A stretch of DNA of 64,000 nucleotides, taken from contig JAQFVV010000017.1 in the NCBI GenBank assembly GCA_028023455.1, forward strand, positions 5,364,098-5,428,097. The letters run 5' to 3'. Of this stretch, positions 1 through 11,362 are shown piece by piece (the first letter of the stretch is position 1; each line of letters opens with the position of its first letter). Source of the DNA: Epiperipatus broadwayi. Lineage: Eukaryota; Onychophora; Udeonychophora; Euonychophora; Peripatidae. The notes beneath the pieces were generated by a model, which saw only the letters and a program-made list of their open reading frames with translations, was not told where the DNA came from and made no database searches. The position numbers and the translations under genes are program-made.

Positions 1-395
1 CCATCATTACCTGAAGCCTTTCCTTTCTTCATAAATTTAATTGCATGTCTCACTTCATTAAAAATTCTGGGCAATTCAGAAGATATAATAAATATAGGAG
101 GTACTTGTTGTTTATTACTATATAATTCTTGATAGAAATCTCATACCCATTTCATGATGTTATCTCTCTTTTTAGTAATTCCATATTTTTTTCTTATTGC
201 AGATATAAATTTCTACCAATACCAAAATGTTGTTTCACACTCTTGAAACTTTTATTTTCTTCTACAGCTTTCCTTGCTAGTTCACAATTATACTTTCGTA
301 TATCATTTTCAACTCTTTTCCGCACCATTTTACAAAATTTGGAAATGTTTGTTCTTCTTCATAATGAAATGGTTAGTTTCTTCTTTATAATCTGA
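1..395 (-). pseudogene. LINE fragment, endonuclease-RT linker
   Basis: On the minus strand the first 80 bases read as a peptide with the pattern EVRHAIKFMKKGKASGNDG, the conserved run just before the reverse transcriptase domain in non-LTR retrotransposons (usually E-x-A-I-x-x-x-K-x-G-K-A-x-G-x-D). Further upstream in the element, at about 230-330, another minus frame reads a basic linker (RKRVENDIRKYNCELARKAV), typical of the stretch between endonuclease and RT. Frames are broken by stops and shifts, so it is a relic. The RT itself would lie left of the window. The clade is not assignable by eye. The small plus-strand open frame here is a shadow of it. Confidence 0.7.
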
Positions 396-595
396 AACTG
401 AATGCATTTCTGATAAAGTTCATCATAATCGTATGATGACTTCACCGAGTACTCATTTTAGATTATAAAGAAAAATGAAACCACTTTATTATGAAGATGA
501 ACAAATGTGTGCAAATTTGAATATATTTATATATGTTGATACGAAGATTTTCACGGGTTGCATATATATATATAAAAGAATTTATTCTTTTTCAG

Positions 596-724
596 AATTT
601 ATTTACATGGAAATTTGAATGTTACTAGTTTAGCAGTAGATATTTTTGATTCCTCACAAGTGTATTCTGTGGAAAGAATAATACAAATCATGGTCGATTA
701 TTTACTTTGTACAGTGTATACCAG
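596..724 (+). CDS. RBR ligase exon (first in window)
   Basis: The exon follows a TTCAG acceptor and ends at CCAG|GTAATT. Only the frame starting at base 597 is open and gives 42 codons (LYHGNLNVTSLAVDIFDSSQ and on), ending in phase 2 so that AG joins the first T of the next exon as Ser. No domain is recognised. In CUL9-like proteins the segment before RING1 follows the cullin part, but I cannot confirm that from this exon. The first base completes a codon from an exon left of the window. Confidence 0.72.
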
Positions 725-883
725 GTAATTCTTTTTTACCGTTTAATTTTTATTTAAAAACTATTTGTGTGATATTTCACTTCATTGTTAATGTCATACA
801 ACTTAACATTTTAATTTTTACAAAATATTTTTTTATAATTACAGCATCGTAATTGAAAAAATACTTTTTATATTTTGTTTTAG

Positions 884-1025
884 TTTGTCCATTGGAGATC
901 CAATAAATTTTACCGTACCTCCAACCTATGATTACGTTCAGCAACATCTACTACATCTTCTTAACGTAGAGTTATCCATATTTTCTTTAGAAGACATTTT
1001 TTTGAAAGCACAAAACTACAGCAAG
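884..1025 (+). CDS. RBR ligase exon before RING1
   Basis: The exon follows a TTTTAG acceptor and ends GCAAG|GTAAAT. It holds one base completing the split Ser codon plus 47 codons (starting LSIGDPINFTVPPTYDYVQQ) and ends in phase 0. The peptide looks helical and matches no domain by eye. It links by a short intron of about 160 bases to the upstream exon. The next intron, over 6 kb, is the second longest of the gene and contains two R1 copies, a LINE and a SINE-like unit. Confidence 0.75.
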
Positions 1026-1696
1026 GTAAATTGAGGTGTGTGTGTGCATGTTGTGATTTAATATCAGTGTTTTAATTAATACATTACTGATTTTCTGAAT
1101 TTATTCATTAGAATTAGTAGAAAATCATTCATTCTATTTATTACAGAGCCATCTATTGTAAGTCTGAGTAATCAGTAGACATAGATAATAAGACCAAATT
1201 CTTTGCCTTGTTTCTTTCATTTAATAGAGAAAATTAGATTTGTACCTACTCATGCAAAAACCTGTGATTATTTGTTTTTATATTATCCAAGCTAACTTGA
1301 TTAGTATAATCCCTAAAGTTTTAATCCAAAGGAACTTGCTTGAATAGTTTTATAAGTCTGTCCTTAAAGTATTAATTCAGTTTAATTTAGGCACTTCTGA
1401 TCCTTTAGTAAGAGTGATATATGTCGAACAAACTTTTCCCAGCTTAGATTCAACACTAGGCCTAATTCTATGCTTAATCAAGGTGCCAGGGTTTATGAAC
1501 CCCCATGTCAACATAATATCAAAAATATAAATAAATTTTTTTAAGTGTTTGTTTTAAAAAATGTAATATTTGATAATGTTTTATAGAAATTTTCCTTTTC
1601 CAATTGAATGTTTATTTACATAATATATGCGTTTATTAAAATTATTTGTCGAGGGCAAAATACTAATCGCCATTTTATTTACATATACAGCAAGTT

Positions 1697-2230
1697 AAAC
1701 CACTAAACATTACATAATCACCATTCTTTATGCTTACACAAGCTGTTTACACAGAGACCAAACTCTCCATATAGTAGCGCCATTCAGAACAAGCCAGAGT
1801 AATGTAGGAAGGTTTGTGCATAAAATCCCTATCTAGTGCCTATTCATCCAATATCTCCAGACTAGTTTCTAGCTTATGGCTTTCATCATTGAGAAGCCTT
1901 AGATATGAAAGTACTGCACTTAGATCTTAATATCTAATGCACCCCCCCATGCGCCACCTTTTACTTTATCAGCTAACTATAAAGCTTCGATTCCAAAATG
2001 AAATCACAATAAGGTTTTCAATTCAAGCTCATGGTTCCATTAGAAGATCTAGGTGCAATGTTCTCATATCCAAGGCTTCTCACTGATGAAGGCCACAAGC
2101 TAAAAACTAGTCTGGGAAAATTGGATGAGTAGGCATTAGATATGGATTTAATGCACAAACCTTCCTGCATTCATTGATTTCTCTGGCTTGCACTGAGTGG
2201 CGCTACTGTATAGAGAGTTTAGCTTCTGTG
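1697..2230. repeat. R1 repeat copy with 13-bp target duplication
   Basis: The copy is bounded by identical 13-mers TATACAGCAAGTT at 1684-1696 and 2231-2243. It starts AAACCACTAAACATTACATAA and ends near GAGAGTTTAGCTTCTGTG. Its left half (about 1760-1965) and right half (about 2045-2215) are inverted versions of one another, so the copy can fold into a long hairpin with a central loop. The ends are not inverted repeats of each other. No coding potential is seen. Confidence 0.8.
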
Positions 2231-2243
2231 TATACAGCAAGTT

Positions 2244-3719
2244 GTGAATATGTTGTCTGTACTAATTTGTTAAACATGATAAAAGGTTTTAAAAAGAATT
2301 AAAAGCCATCTGTATTTAAATAATTTTCACATATATATATATTATGATTATCAAAAAAAATTGAAGATCATTTTATTTGTTTCCATGTTAGGGTAAAAGT
2401 GCCCTCTAGGGAAAATGTTCACAGTATTGACTACCCCTGGACCAGCCCTGGTTAGAAGCAGTAATAAATAAATAATTCCAAATGGTTTATTGCTTGAAAA
2501 TTCATAAAAAAAAATCCAAGTGCCACAAGTATCAGAACCAGGTTCAATCCCATGGATCTTGAGCTCCAGCATTTGACACTACTTTTGCACCAAACTATAC
2601 AAGATGAAGAAACCATAAATGAAAACTGAGAAAATGTGTGATACTTTTTTTGGTATATAATTTAATATTATAAACATTCGTAAACATCCTATACTCATTG
2701 TATGGTACAGGAACATGGCTAGTGCCTATTCTTATGACTCACAGAAACACAGATACATGAATCAGACTGTGGATATAAATAAATTCTTTTCACATAATAC
2801 AAAAAGCCAGCCATTTCAATCCTACTCTCTTTACCATACCAAAAAAATATAATACTAAATATTTAAGTCTATTAATTAGATTTGATTAAGATTGATATTG
2901 ATGATGATGATCAAACCTTATCATGAAACACTCAGCTATGCCTCAGAGGGTTGTACTTAATTCTCATCCATATGTATTTTTTTTATATACAGAGTTTAAA
3001 CTATGTCATCCGTTAACTTTGAACCGACTTCCATTTTTGTAAGAACATCTTTGGATACATTATCTTCTAGTAACACTATCACAGTTTTAATATACCTGTG
3101 CCTCTCTGACTCATGATATGATATTTCTTAGGATTGATAGAAAATTGTTTATGTGTGCATTTGGAATGAAACCAAGGACTTAAGAATGGCATAGATGAAT
3201 AACTAATTTATATAACAAGACAATTTATTTAAAATAATCTTGATTGTTAATCATCCTTATAAATATTGAACTGACATAGATAGATATTATGACCCTTAAA
3301 TGAATATATATTGGAAAGAGCATGCGGGCTGAAAGTTTTGTTTGTGATATATGTATATTTCTTCTACACAAAATTATTTTTTTTAAAAAAATAGCAATAA
3401 GTAAATTACGAATAACGGTATAAAAATAAAATATAATGCAATTCTTTTTAATTAGCGAGCCCTCTTATTTACATATATAGAATTAAAAGTCTTACTGCAG
3501 CTTCTTTAATAACTTAGTAAGATTACTATTAATCATAAGTCTCTTTATACATTACAGACTGCAACTGTTTTTGTCTTATATTGAGTTTCTCTTTGATTCC
3601 AGTTAACGTAAACTTGACTTCTTTCATGTTAAACTTTATTTTCTTAGTGTCAGTAATCTTTTTATCAATGGTCTTGGTAACTGTGAGTAAAAAGAAAACA
3701 CTTTCATTATGAACAGGCT
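2244..3719. other. Intron sequence, no gene seen
   Basis: AT-rich intron DNA with short TA runs. Around 2520-2580 a B-box-like GGTTCAATCCC occurs with no convincing A box, so a decayed tRNA-derived SINE is possible but unproven. The small minus-strand open frame at 2351-2572 shows no recognisable domain. Nothing else is recognised. Confidence 0.4.
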
Positions 3720-3902
3720 GACCTTAAATTGGATTCCAAGAGATTGTAAATAACTTGGACAGAGACCACATATAAGATGGATGGATGAAATAAGAAAGTG
3801 TGCAGGGGTGAAGTGGAGAAGAGAAGCTAGAGATCAGAGAAGATGGATTGAACTTGGAGAAACCTTCATCTTGCAGTGGATTGTTGATGGTTGTCAATAA
3901 TG
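3720..3902 (+). pseudogene. RTE-like LINE, 3' end fragment
   Basis: The plus strand reads the C-terminus typical of RTE-type LINEs: a GRP-like stretch, then RWMDEIRKCAGVKWRREARD and a final tryptophan- and glutamine-rich tail ending in a stop just before TGATGATAC-like sequence. The same ending recurs inverted near 8520-8640 and in decayed form near 39880-39990. Only the last 60 or so codons are present, consistent with 5' truncation during target-primed insertion. Confidence 0.7.
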
Positions 3903-5400
3903 ATGATACATATATACATACTAATATACAAATACAAACAAGACTTAATTAACAGACAGGCAGCAAACGTTAAGACCAGGGAATTGTGGGAAGGTTAACC
4001 TTTCAAAGTGTTACTTAATAAAGACTATAAGGATAGTCAAAAGCGCTCTTAAGTGGATAAAATTTTTAAAGTTATACTTTACATATATCTAATTAATGTA
4101 TTTATAAATATTCAAGATATATATATATATATTAATGCAACATCATTTTTCTGGATGGGCACTGTTATTGTTTCATGATTGGATAAGCCACATGGTTTGG
4201 GCTTCATCTGGTCCAATTCTAATAGTTTCCATTCTATAAAAATTTGTCATTGTGGTTATATTTAAATTAGCACTTAATTTAGTATTCATACTTTTTTTTG
4301 GAAGGCTAATAACTCTCACTGAGTTATTGTGGTGAGAAATAACTGTTACATTCAGAATCTTTCTGTGCATTTTATGTCCACTTTGACCCTCAACCTATCT
4401 CATCTCTTTTTTTATTCTCACATATATAGCTTTCCCTACAAATAATGTGAACATATTTTCTCGTCACCCCCAGTACATAGTCTGGTTTCCAAATTTTGAA
4501 AACTTATGTGTGTTTTATTAAACTTTGACTTTTTATATTTATTACTTAGGAATCCATATTCTTCTTTCTTTTTACATAAATCCCTGCTCCATTGCTTTGG
4601 AATATAAGTCCCTTTCACTTAATACATACTCAATAATTAAATAACAAACAGAAAGCAATACATTATCTTTGCCATGATTAAAGTCTTTTAATCCTGCAGA
4701 CCCTTAAAGTGTTTTAAAATCATAATAAGATTGGTGTGAACCATTTTAACTTTAATCAGCTTGGGTACCTTCAGGAGCTGAGATCAAGAATAATAAGATG
4801 ACCCCCACTTTTTTCTTCCGCTGTTTTTTCCCAATGGGAATCCCAGATGACCTGAAATGATGAAGATGAAAAAAAGGCATCTGCTCCAGTCGTTTTATAT
4901 TTTTTGCTCTTTTGTTTTCTGAAGTAATAATATAGTTCATGAAGATCCGGGTGGAGTTTTATCAGTTCAATCTTTACTGTAACTTCAATTAGTAGTTCGC
5001 TGATACTAAGTGAATTTTCTCCATTCTCTGATTTTATTTTTTCCTTTCCGCAATTTACAATATTTCTTTTAAATATTTTATTTAATTAATATTCAATTTT
5101 CTTTATTACTTTATTTCTTTTTAATATTATTTTTACCTCTTCACGTATTTCTAATATACATACATTTCACTAACCATGATCAAAAATATTGTTATTATTC
5201 TGTATTACGTACAAACTCTTTGAGCGAATAATTTTAAATTGGATGTTATTGAAACATCCATAAGTTCACTTTTACAATTAAAAAATTTGAAAGAACATTT
5301 AATGTATATTCAGAATTTCTGTAACTTTTAAAGTTTCAAATAACTGATATTAATTAGCATCAAACATATATCCTTAATATTATTTGATTAATTTATCACA
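3903..5400. other. Intron sequence, no gene seen
   Basis: AT-rich intron sequence. Three short minus-strand open frames (4173-4370, 4436-4618, 4752-4940) have no recognised motif, no splice context and no similarity to each other, and I regard them as chance frames. No tRNA, hairpin element or LINE motif was recognised. Confidence 0.35.
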
Positions 5401-5404
5401 TGAC

Positions 5405-5670
5405 CCTCAATTATCCATGCTACCTCATACTGATTGTATATATGTGTGGAGATGATAATCTGGACCAACTGACGAGAGCTGATTTAGCATAAAATACATA
5501 TATTGGTGATTATTTATCTTTTCGACATGTGGGATCAAGTGTATCAGCAGTATGAAATAGCGTGGATAGTCGAGGGTCATGTGAAAGTCTAAGTTCAAAC
5601 CCTATATATTTTATATTGGAGTGCAGGTATGGAAAAGCCTGTACTGTAGAAAACATTCATATATTGATTG
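5405..5670 (+). repeat. SINE-like unit S (B-box bearing)
   Basis: The unit matches others at 18540-19080, 33880-34020, 42470-43650 and 46670-46890. The shared core runs TATCAG-n-TATGARATAG, then TGGATAGTCGAGGGTC (A-box-like) and AAGTTCAAACCC (B-box-like) about 30 bases on, which suggests a tRNA-related promoter. Upstream, the shared segment includes GATAATCTGGACCAACTGA and ATACATATATTGGTGATTAT. The whole unit can exceed 400 bases elsewhere, so it is longer than a minimal SINE. Confidence 0.55.
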
Positions 5671-5918
5671 ATTTATTTGACTGAAATAATCTGTTGAAGT
5701 GATTATTATCCAAGATTTCCAATTTGACAAATGCTAAAAAGTTTGAGTACTTAATTTTGAAATTATATAAAGTATCAAAAATCCATAGTTGCATAGTTAA
5801 AAAAACTATAAAAAATAATTACTATGAGAGAAGTTGAGAAAGTATTTGTGATTTTTTTTATTTGCTATTGTTGCCTTTTATAGAAGCCCCAGATAAATGT
5901 GAGTGATCATCATAATAT

Positions 5919-7092
5919 CGAAACAATAGTAAACTCTACATACAGTAGTGTCACCCAGTGCAAGCCTTAGTAATCAATGGATACAAGAAGGTTTGTGCAT
6001 GAAATCCCTATCTAGTGTCTAGTCATGCATCCTAAGTTGGAGGATTGCAATAGATCCTAAGATTTAAGTGCACTATTCTCAGATTCAAAGCTCCTCACTG
6101 ATGAAAGCCACAAACTAAAAACTAATCTGGAAATATTGGATGAATAGGTACTAGATAGGGATTTAATGTGCAAAACTTCTAGCACTTATTAATTACTAAG
6201 GTTCGCACTGGGTGGCACTACTATATGGAGAGTTTGGTAAGCTTTTATATGAGAAATGCAAAAAGCAAAATGAAAATGTTTGGTAGATTGCAATTTATGG
6301 ATAATAAGAGAATAGCTAAAATAGTTTTTAATTGGGTTATGAGTAAAGGACAGGCAACCAGGTTGGTGAGAAAGGTAGTACAATATGCAGAAAATATAGA
6401 TAAAGACTTTATGTCAGTATATTTATACAGAAGGTGGGATGATTGTGTTAGGATTATTGTTGAGTGTTATAGTGGAAATCTATGGGATAGAAGAATAGAT
6501 GTATTAATAATAAATAGGGAGTTGGAGAGATGGAGAAATAGTATGGAGAGTAAGAGAGTTTAAATATATATTGCAGTAAACAGAATCTTGGATATGAGTT
6601 GATTTATGATAATAACAAGGAAAGTAGTTTACTGTTTAAGGCTTGAACAGGATCTTTAGCAACAAGGGAATATGCATATAAATGGAAAATATAGGTGATT
6701 TAGTCTGCAAATTATGTAAGGAAGGCATAGAAAATATTAGGCATCTGTTAATTGAATGTAAATTCCTGCAAGCAGAAAGGGTACAAATAAAGAAGTCGTG
6801 GAAGAATAATTAGTGATTATACAGAAAGTGGGTTATTGTTTTTTTATGCTGGGTTTAGGGAAAGGTAAGGAGGATTTAAATATAAAGGCCATGGAATTGA
6901 CAAAGATTATGTTGTGGAAATGGGATGGAGCAGGATAGAGAAGAATTTGGGAAAAACAGGATGGGGAAAGGGAAGGTGGCTAACAGGTTTCTCTGGGCAT
7001 AGTGGCTGAGAGATTCCTGACTCTGAGAAAAGCCACAATGCATCACATCACATTAGTTTTAACAGCTTGTGAAAGCATAGGTGATCTTATGA
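5919..7092. repeat. R1 repeat copy split by a LINE, 11-bp duplication
   Basis: Identical 11-mers CATCATAATAT lie at 5908-5918 and 7093-7103. Inside, R1 sequence runs from about 5919 to 6235 and resumes at about 7056 (GTTTTAACAGCTTGTG) to 7092. The middle, about 6236-7055, is a 5'-truncated LINE. The interruption lies between GGAGAG and TGTTTTAA-type sequence of R1, the same place as in the copy at 30413-32540. Confidence 0.8.
6236..7055 (+). pseudogene. LINE C-terminal fragment inside R1
   Basis: The fragment encodes a peptide near identical to the one at 30581-31291 on the other strand: MRNAKSKMKMFGRLQFMDNK, then RRWDDCVR, and in a shifted frame the Cys-x2-Cys and HLL-x-EC zinc-finger-like motif common at the C-terminus of LINE ORF2. 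A stop at 6561 and frame shifts disable it. It ends in ATGCATCACATCACATTA, the LINE's simple 3' tail. An open frame starting at 6225 begins inside R1 sequence and runs into the LINE, so its first residues are chimeric. Confidence 0.75.
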
Positions 7093-7265
7093 CATCATAA
7101 TATTGTTTTTTCATTATGTATTATATTGTTTTTGAAAATAAATATCTAATTTATGTCTTATTCTTTTAGAGATTATGTTGTGCAAATGTGTACTTTTTTT
7201 TCGATATATATAGTTTGCTTTAATAAAATATATTTTAAAAATAAAATATTTGTATTTTAATTTAG

Positions 7266-7469
7266 GAGCAAAAGAAGTGCCTTTTATCAACTACTCGGGA
7301 GAAATTTACTGATTTATTTTGCAATATTTGCTACATGCAAATTAATCAACCTGACAATCTTTTAGATGGAATGGCTTTAGGTTTCTGCAATCATTGGTTT
7401 TGTAATTCGTGTTGGCATGACTACATCATAAGTCAGCTGGTCCTATCAAAGTCTCAAATAATATGCCCA
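7266..7469 (+). CDS. RBR ligase exon: RING1
   Basis: The exon has 68 codons in phase 0 between TTTAG and CCA|GTAAGT. It carries seven of the RING1 ligands: FCNIC (Cys-x2-Cys), FCNH (Cys-x-His), FCNSC (Cys-x2-Cys) and the Cys of the final IICP; the eighth Cys is in the next exon. RING1 binds the charged E2 in RBR ligases. The spacing and the CP-x4-C ending are those of Ariadne/CUL9-type RING1. Nothing in the exon is broken. Confidence 0.9.
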
Positions 7470-7513
7470 GTAAGTATTGACTAATGTTACAATTGTTTTT
7501 TTTATATGTCAAA

Positions 7514-7584
7514 GCATTGACTGGGAAGTGAACCCGAGCCGGCTGCTTGAAGGACAGTTTTGCTAACCGCTAGGCCACCAATGC
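7514..7584 (-). pseudogene. tRNA-like sequence
   Basis: On the minus strand 71 bases begin GCATTGGTGGCCTAGCGGTT, with an A-box-like GGCCTAGCGG, and end with a B-box-like GGTTCACTTCC and a complementary acceptor end (GCATTGG with TCAATGC). An anticodon arm cannot be drawn cleanly. Similar sequences occur at 23393-23482 and 44340-44405, also on the minus strand. This is more likely a tRNA-derived repeat or pseudogene than a functional tRNA. Confidence 0.5.
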
Positions 7585-7675
7585 TTGACATTACAATTGT
7601 TAATAACTCGGAAACAATCATATAAAATTTATTATACATGTGAGAATTAAACTTTAAATTAAACATAGCTCACTG

Positions 7676-8145
7676 TGTGTAAACAAAGTGAATAAATCAC
7701 TCTCTCCCAGGGTATGACTTAAAAGCATTCTAAACGTTGAACAGAGTGTCAAGAATAGAATGAATCCATCTATTCTTGATAGCTCTGATGTTTATAAGCA
7801 TACCTTTGTCAACATTGTTGGGAAATCAGAGTGAAATTAATTTATCAACCAGTTTACATATTAAATCTTGTTTAATTATTACAATCGAGGTGTTAAAAGT
7901 GAAATGCTGTCTCCAGCTTTGTATAATTAATTAGGATTCTAATAACTCTTAAGTGCCATATTCTATTTGGTTGATAAATTAATTTTACTCTGAATTACCA
8001 ACAATGTTGACAAAGGTATGCTTATAAACATCACAGCTCCAAGGGTAGGTGGATTCATTCTATTCTTGATTCCTTTGTTCAACATTTTGAGTGCTTTTAA
8101 GTCGTAGCCTGGGAGAGGGTGATTTACTCCCTTTCTTTACATGTA
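7676..8145. repeat. Hairpin element H1
   Basis: Arms of about 180 bases (about 7676-7860 and 7965-8145) are inverted copies. For example CAAGAATAGAATGAATCC in the left arm faces GGATTCATTCTATTCTTG in the right arm, and both arms hold TATGCTTATAAACATC or its complement. The spacer is about 100 bases. A single diverged arm fragment recurs at about 33165-33260. This is a foldback or MITE-type element without coding sequence. Confidence 0.8.
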
Positions 8146-8499
8146 AGAATGAGTGAAGAAAGAGGAGGAAAATATTAAATGGTTATAAGTAGAAAAAAAA
8201 AAGGAATAATATGAGATTTAAATTTTGTGAATTTCATTATGTAAGACAGATATGTATTTACCGCTGCAACGTTATTCACAATATACTGCAATGCAATATT
8301 TCATTTTTCTTTCAGCCAATCCCTATTCGACAAAATTGCTTTGTTTTTTGGGTCTACCTTTTTAAGACGATTTTTAGGATTTCTAATACATTATTTTTTT
8401 CTTTGAATATTTTCCAGCTTAAACCCAGTTCATGCCTAAATAGTCTACTCTTTATTTATCCATTAATATGTTGTCTAAAATCCTCCTTCCCAATATGAT

Positions 8500-8660
8500 C
8501 ATTTTCGACCATTATCGATCCACTGCAAGGTGAAGGTCTCTCCAAGTTCAATCCATCTTCTATAATCTCTAGTCTCTTTTCTCCACATCACACCAACACA
8601 TTTCTTTATTTTGTCCATCCATCTCACATGTGGTCTCTTTCTAGGTCTTAGAATCCTGTT
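8500..8660 (-). pseudogene. RTE-like LINE 3' end fragment
   Basis: The inverted sequence matches the element end at 3770-3900: CCACTGCAAGGTGAAGGT, ATCCATCTTCTATAATCTC and CATCCATCTCACATGTGGTC correspond to the C-terminal codons of an RTE-type LINE read on the minus strand. Only the 3' end is preserved, as expected for a 5'-truncated insertion. Beyond 8660 no further element sequence is recognised. Confidence 0.65.
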
Positions 8661-9384
8661 TAAGATTTCAGATTCTCAATATACAATATCAAAAATCTTT
8701 TTCCTATCTAAAGACATGCATTCCACAATTATTCGTTTTATATTTTTGGTTTTAATTCCACAATTATTTGTTTTATATTTTTGGTTTTATGTTTACACTG
8801 GCTAAATTTTCCATTCTTTGTATCTCTACATTTACTCATCCTTTCCACAATTTCTTAAGACTGTGCTCTTATATTCAGCAGATTAATATTTTGTACTAAA
8901 TCATTTTGTTTTTATACATTTATTTTATATCATGTCATTTACATATTTTGTTTTTTATTATCTATTATCTTGTATGTCTGTCTATTTCCAAATCTTCATA
9001 ATTATCTCTAAAGTTTTCTTTATCTCTTTATGCCATTTTCTAAACATGATAAAAAGAATGAAATCACAAACAATGTAGTGAACTTTCATCTTACTGCTCT
9101 TCCTTTTTATTGTCTAATTCTTTTTTCTTTTACAATTCTAATTTTACTTATAAATATTAATTTATTAAAGAATGTTATCAAAATTATCCCCTCTTGAACA
9201 GTGTGTTGTATTGTACTTGTCTATAGTCATGCATAATAGATTTTAGTTGCCATTATATATTTGAGCTATACTTATACAACCCTTATTTATTTTTATTTCA
9301 AAAATTCTCTATATTTTTCTCCCCATTATTTTGTTTCTTATTTCTATGTTACTCTTATCTGTTCTAAAAAAAACTTGTGTTTAC
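8661..9384. other. Intron sequence, no gene seen
   Basis: T-rich intron sequence with a short internal duplication near 8738-8785 (TTCGTTTTATATTTTTGG and TTTGTTTTATATTTTTGG). No gene or recognised element. Confidence 0.35.
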
Positions 9385-9865
9385 TTCATGATTTATATAT
9401 AAACACAAACTCTTGAAATACGATTATTATATTTCTTAAACAATCAAATACACAATTATGTATTTACACTATATATAAGATTATCATATCATTTGTTGGT
9501 GAAATATAGTATCTAGTTGTCATGCAACTATGGAAAGAAGGGATTTCAGATGCCCTTTTAAGTTTACCTACCACGTCCAGCTGTACTGGGACAAATTACC
9601 TCATGAGTAAGTATGGTGATACTTCTGGCTGTACTACAACATCTTGCTTCATGCCTGGTTTAGGTTTAAGCACCTTTCAGTCCTGAACATGGACTTGCCT
9701 CACTGCATTACTGTATAGTGGACAGCATTTATACTGACATTTAGCTTTGACAGTCTGACCTTACCTTCAAATGGATTGACTATTTATGGCCAGATTCCCA
9801 TCCATAATGGTGATGAATACTCAATCCAGTTAAGATAAGAGACTAGTCCATTATTTGAAGGCAAG
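9385..9865. repeat. Dispersed repeat D, copy 1
   Basis: This segment and 16255-16815 are diverged copies of one another in the same orientation. Shared landmarks include ATTTACACTATATAT, GTTG(C)-n-AAGCAACTAT, ACTTCTGG-TGTACT, ACATCTTGC, CCTTCAAATGGAT, GACTATTTAT and GACTAGTCCATTATTTG. No coding frame, terminal inverted repeat or tRNA box was seen. The class is unknown. Confidence 0.65.
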
Positions 9866-10215
9866 ATGAGATATGACAAAACACATCAATTCTTTTTTCA
9901 TTATAAACTTACCTCTTGTTATATATATCCCAAAATTGTATTAATTCTTTTCTATCTTTACTACAACAGCTATATTTTAAATTTTTCTGCCTCCCACCCA
10001 CACGTATCTTATGGCATTAAAATCTTTTCTCCACTTCTTAATATGCTTCTTTGTATCAGACTTCTTTCTTCAGCTTTTGTCTATAACTGCTCTAATACCA
10101 TATTAATATTTTTTTTATCATATATTTTTAATTTTCATAACATTTTCCTTTTTTTACATATTATTACTAAAAAAAAAATCAAGTCAGATGTCACATGACC
10201 TAATTTAAACAAGCT
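9866..10215. other. Intron sequence, no gene seen
   Basis: T-rich DNA with an uninformative open frame at 9866-10198 of low-complexity hydrophobic composition. At about 10168-10206 the bases TCAAGTCAGATGTCACATGA followed by TAATTTAAACA recur at about 24130-24161, so a short dispersed repeat ends here. Confidence 0.35.
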
Positions 10216-10221
10216 TGTATT

Positions 10222-10470
10222 ACAAATGTTATATAAAGAGCTCACAAATAAGCTCTTAACAAGCTTTACAGAATATCCCTAACCCCAAACCGGTTTCTGC
10301 TACTGGCTTCCTCAGTGAGGTGATAGGATAGTCAAACATTTTAAATCTAATGCTTGAATATCCTAGCACCTCACTGAGGAAGTCAGTCGCAAAAACCGGT
10401 CTTGGGTTAGGAATATTCTGCAAAGCTTGTTAAGAGCTTATTTGTGAGCTCTTTATATAACATTTTACAT
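10222..10470. repeat. Hairpin element H2
   Basis: Two arms of about 105-110 bases are near-perfect inverted copies. TATATAAAGAGCTCAC and CAAATAAGCTCTTAACAAGC on the left face GCTTGTTAAGAGCTTATTTG and GAGCTCTTTATATAAC on the right. CCGGTTT and CCTCACTGAGG-type segments also match. A lone arm end (GCTTGTTAAGAGCTTTTTTTG and GAGCTC) recurs at about 11445-11505, which suggests a partner copy split by H3. Confidence 0.85.
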
Positions 10471-11089
10471 ATTAATTTTTTTATTCTAATCTCTAGTATA
10501 TTGTATATCTAATATTTTTTAGAAATGTTTATCCTAGTTTTTATATTTGCTCTGTAGCTCTTTGGGATACCTTCTTTATTTGCAATCATGTTAAAAAGTT
10601 CAATAATAGGGTTGAAAATCTGTGCCCTAATCTTCCATTTTATTTATAGTTTGTCTAGACCTTTAGTTTTCCCTATTTTTTAACTTTTTTATTTAGAGTT
10701 AGTATTATTTTTCAATGATAACTTTACTGGACTTTATAAAGGTCTGCAAGTATTAAGTAACAGAAAAAAATGTGATGCATTAAACTCTATATTCAGTAAA
10801 TACAATAAGAATATATTGATAAAATAAAAAAAGTATTATTTTGGGAGCCAGGTATACACATCCAGTGTCTGAGAAGGAAAGATTTATTTGTAATCTTTTT
10901 TTTGTCCACAGTCTGATTATATAATTTGATACAGTCTATAAATTAACTCTTGTGTGTATGTGTCAATTTCTACACATGCTCAGTAGGTGAATATAGTTCT
11001 ATTACAGTGTGTCGTAATTGAATAAGTCCTTTATGTTTCCATTTGGGAATAATTACAATATCAAATTTTGTAACTTGCTTTAAGCTTGC

Positions 11090-11362
11090 ATTTTATGATC
11101 ACTAGATGGAGCTTTACCAATAGCTCCTAACAAGCTTTGTTTACATAAATGCAGAAAGAGATAGAATTCAAAATCTCTAGCATTCACCTCCAGACCAGCT
11201 GGTTCCGAGCTTATTGACTGACGTGAGCCAATAAGCTCGAAACCGGCTGGTTTGGAGGTGGGTGACAATGGTAGAGATTTTGAATTCTATCTTTTTCGAC
11301 ATTTATGTAAACAAAGCTTATTAGGAGCTATTGGTAAAGCTCTGTCTAGTGATCATATATAT
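11090..11362. repeat. Hairpin element H3
   Basis: Arms of about 115-125 bases are inverted copies: AGAATTCAAAATCTCTA faces TAGAGATTTTGAATTCT, CACCTCCAGACCAGC faces GCTGGTTTGGAGGTG, and AATAGCTCCTAACAAGCTTTG faces AAAGCTTATTAGGAGCTATT. The loop carries ATTGACTGACGTGAGCCAAT. The two open frames seen here on opposite strands are the same arm sequence read twice, not genes. Confidence 0.85.
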
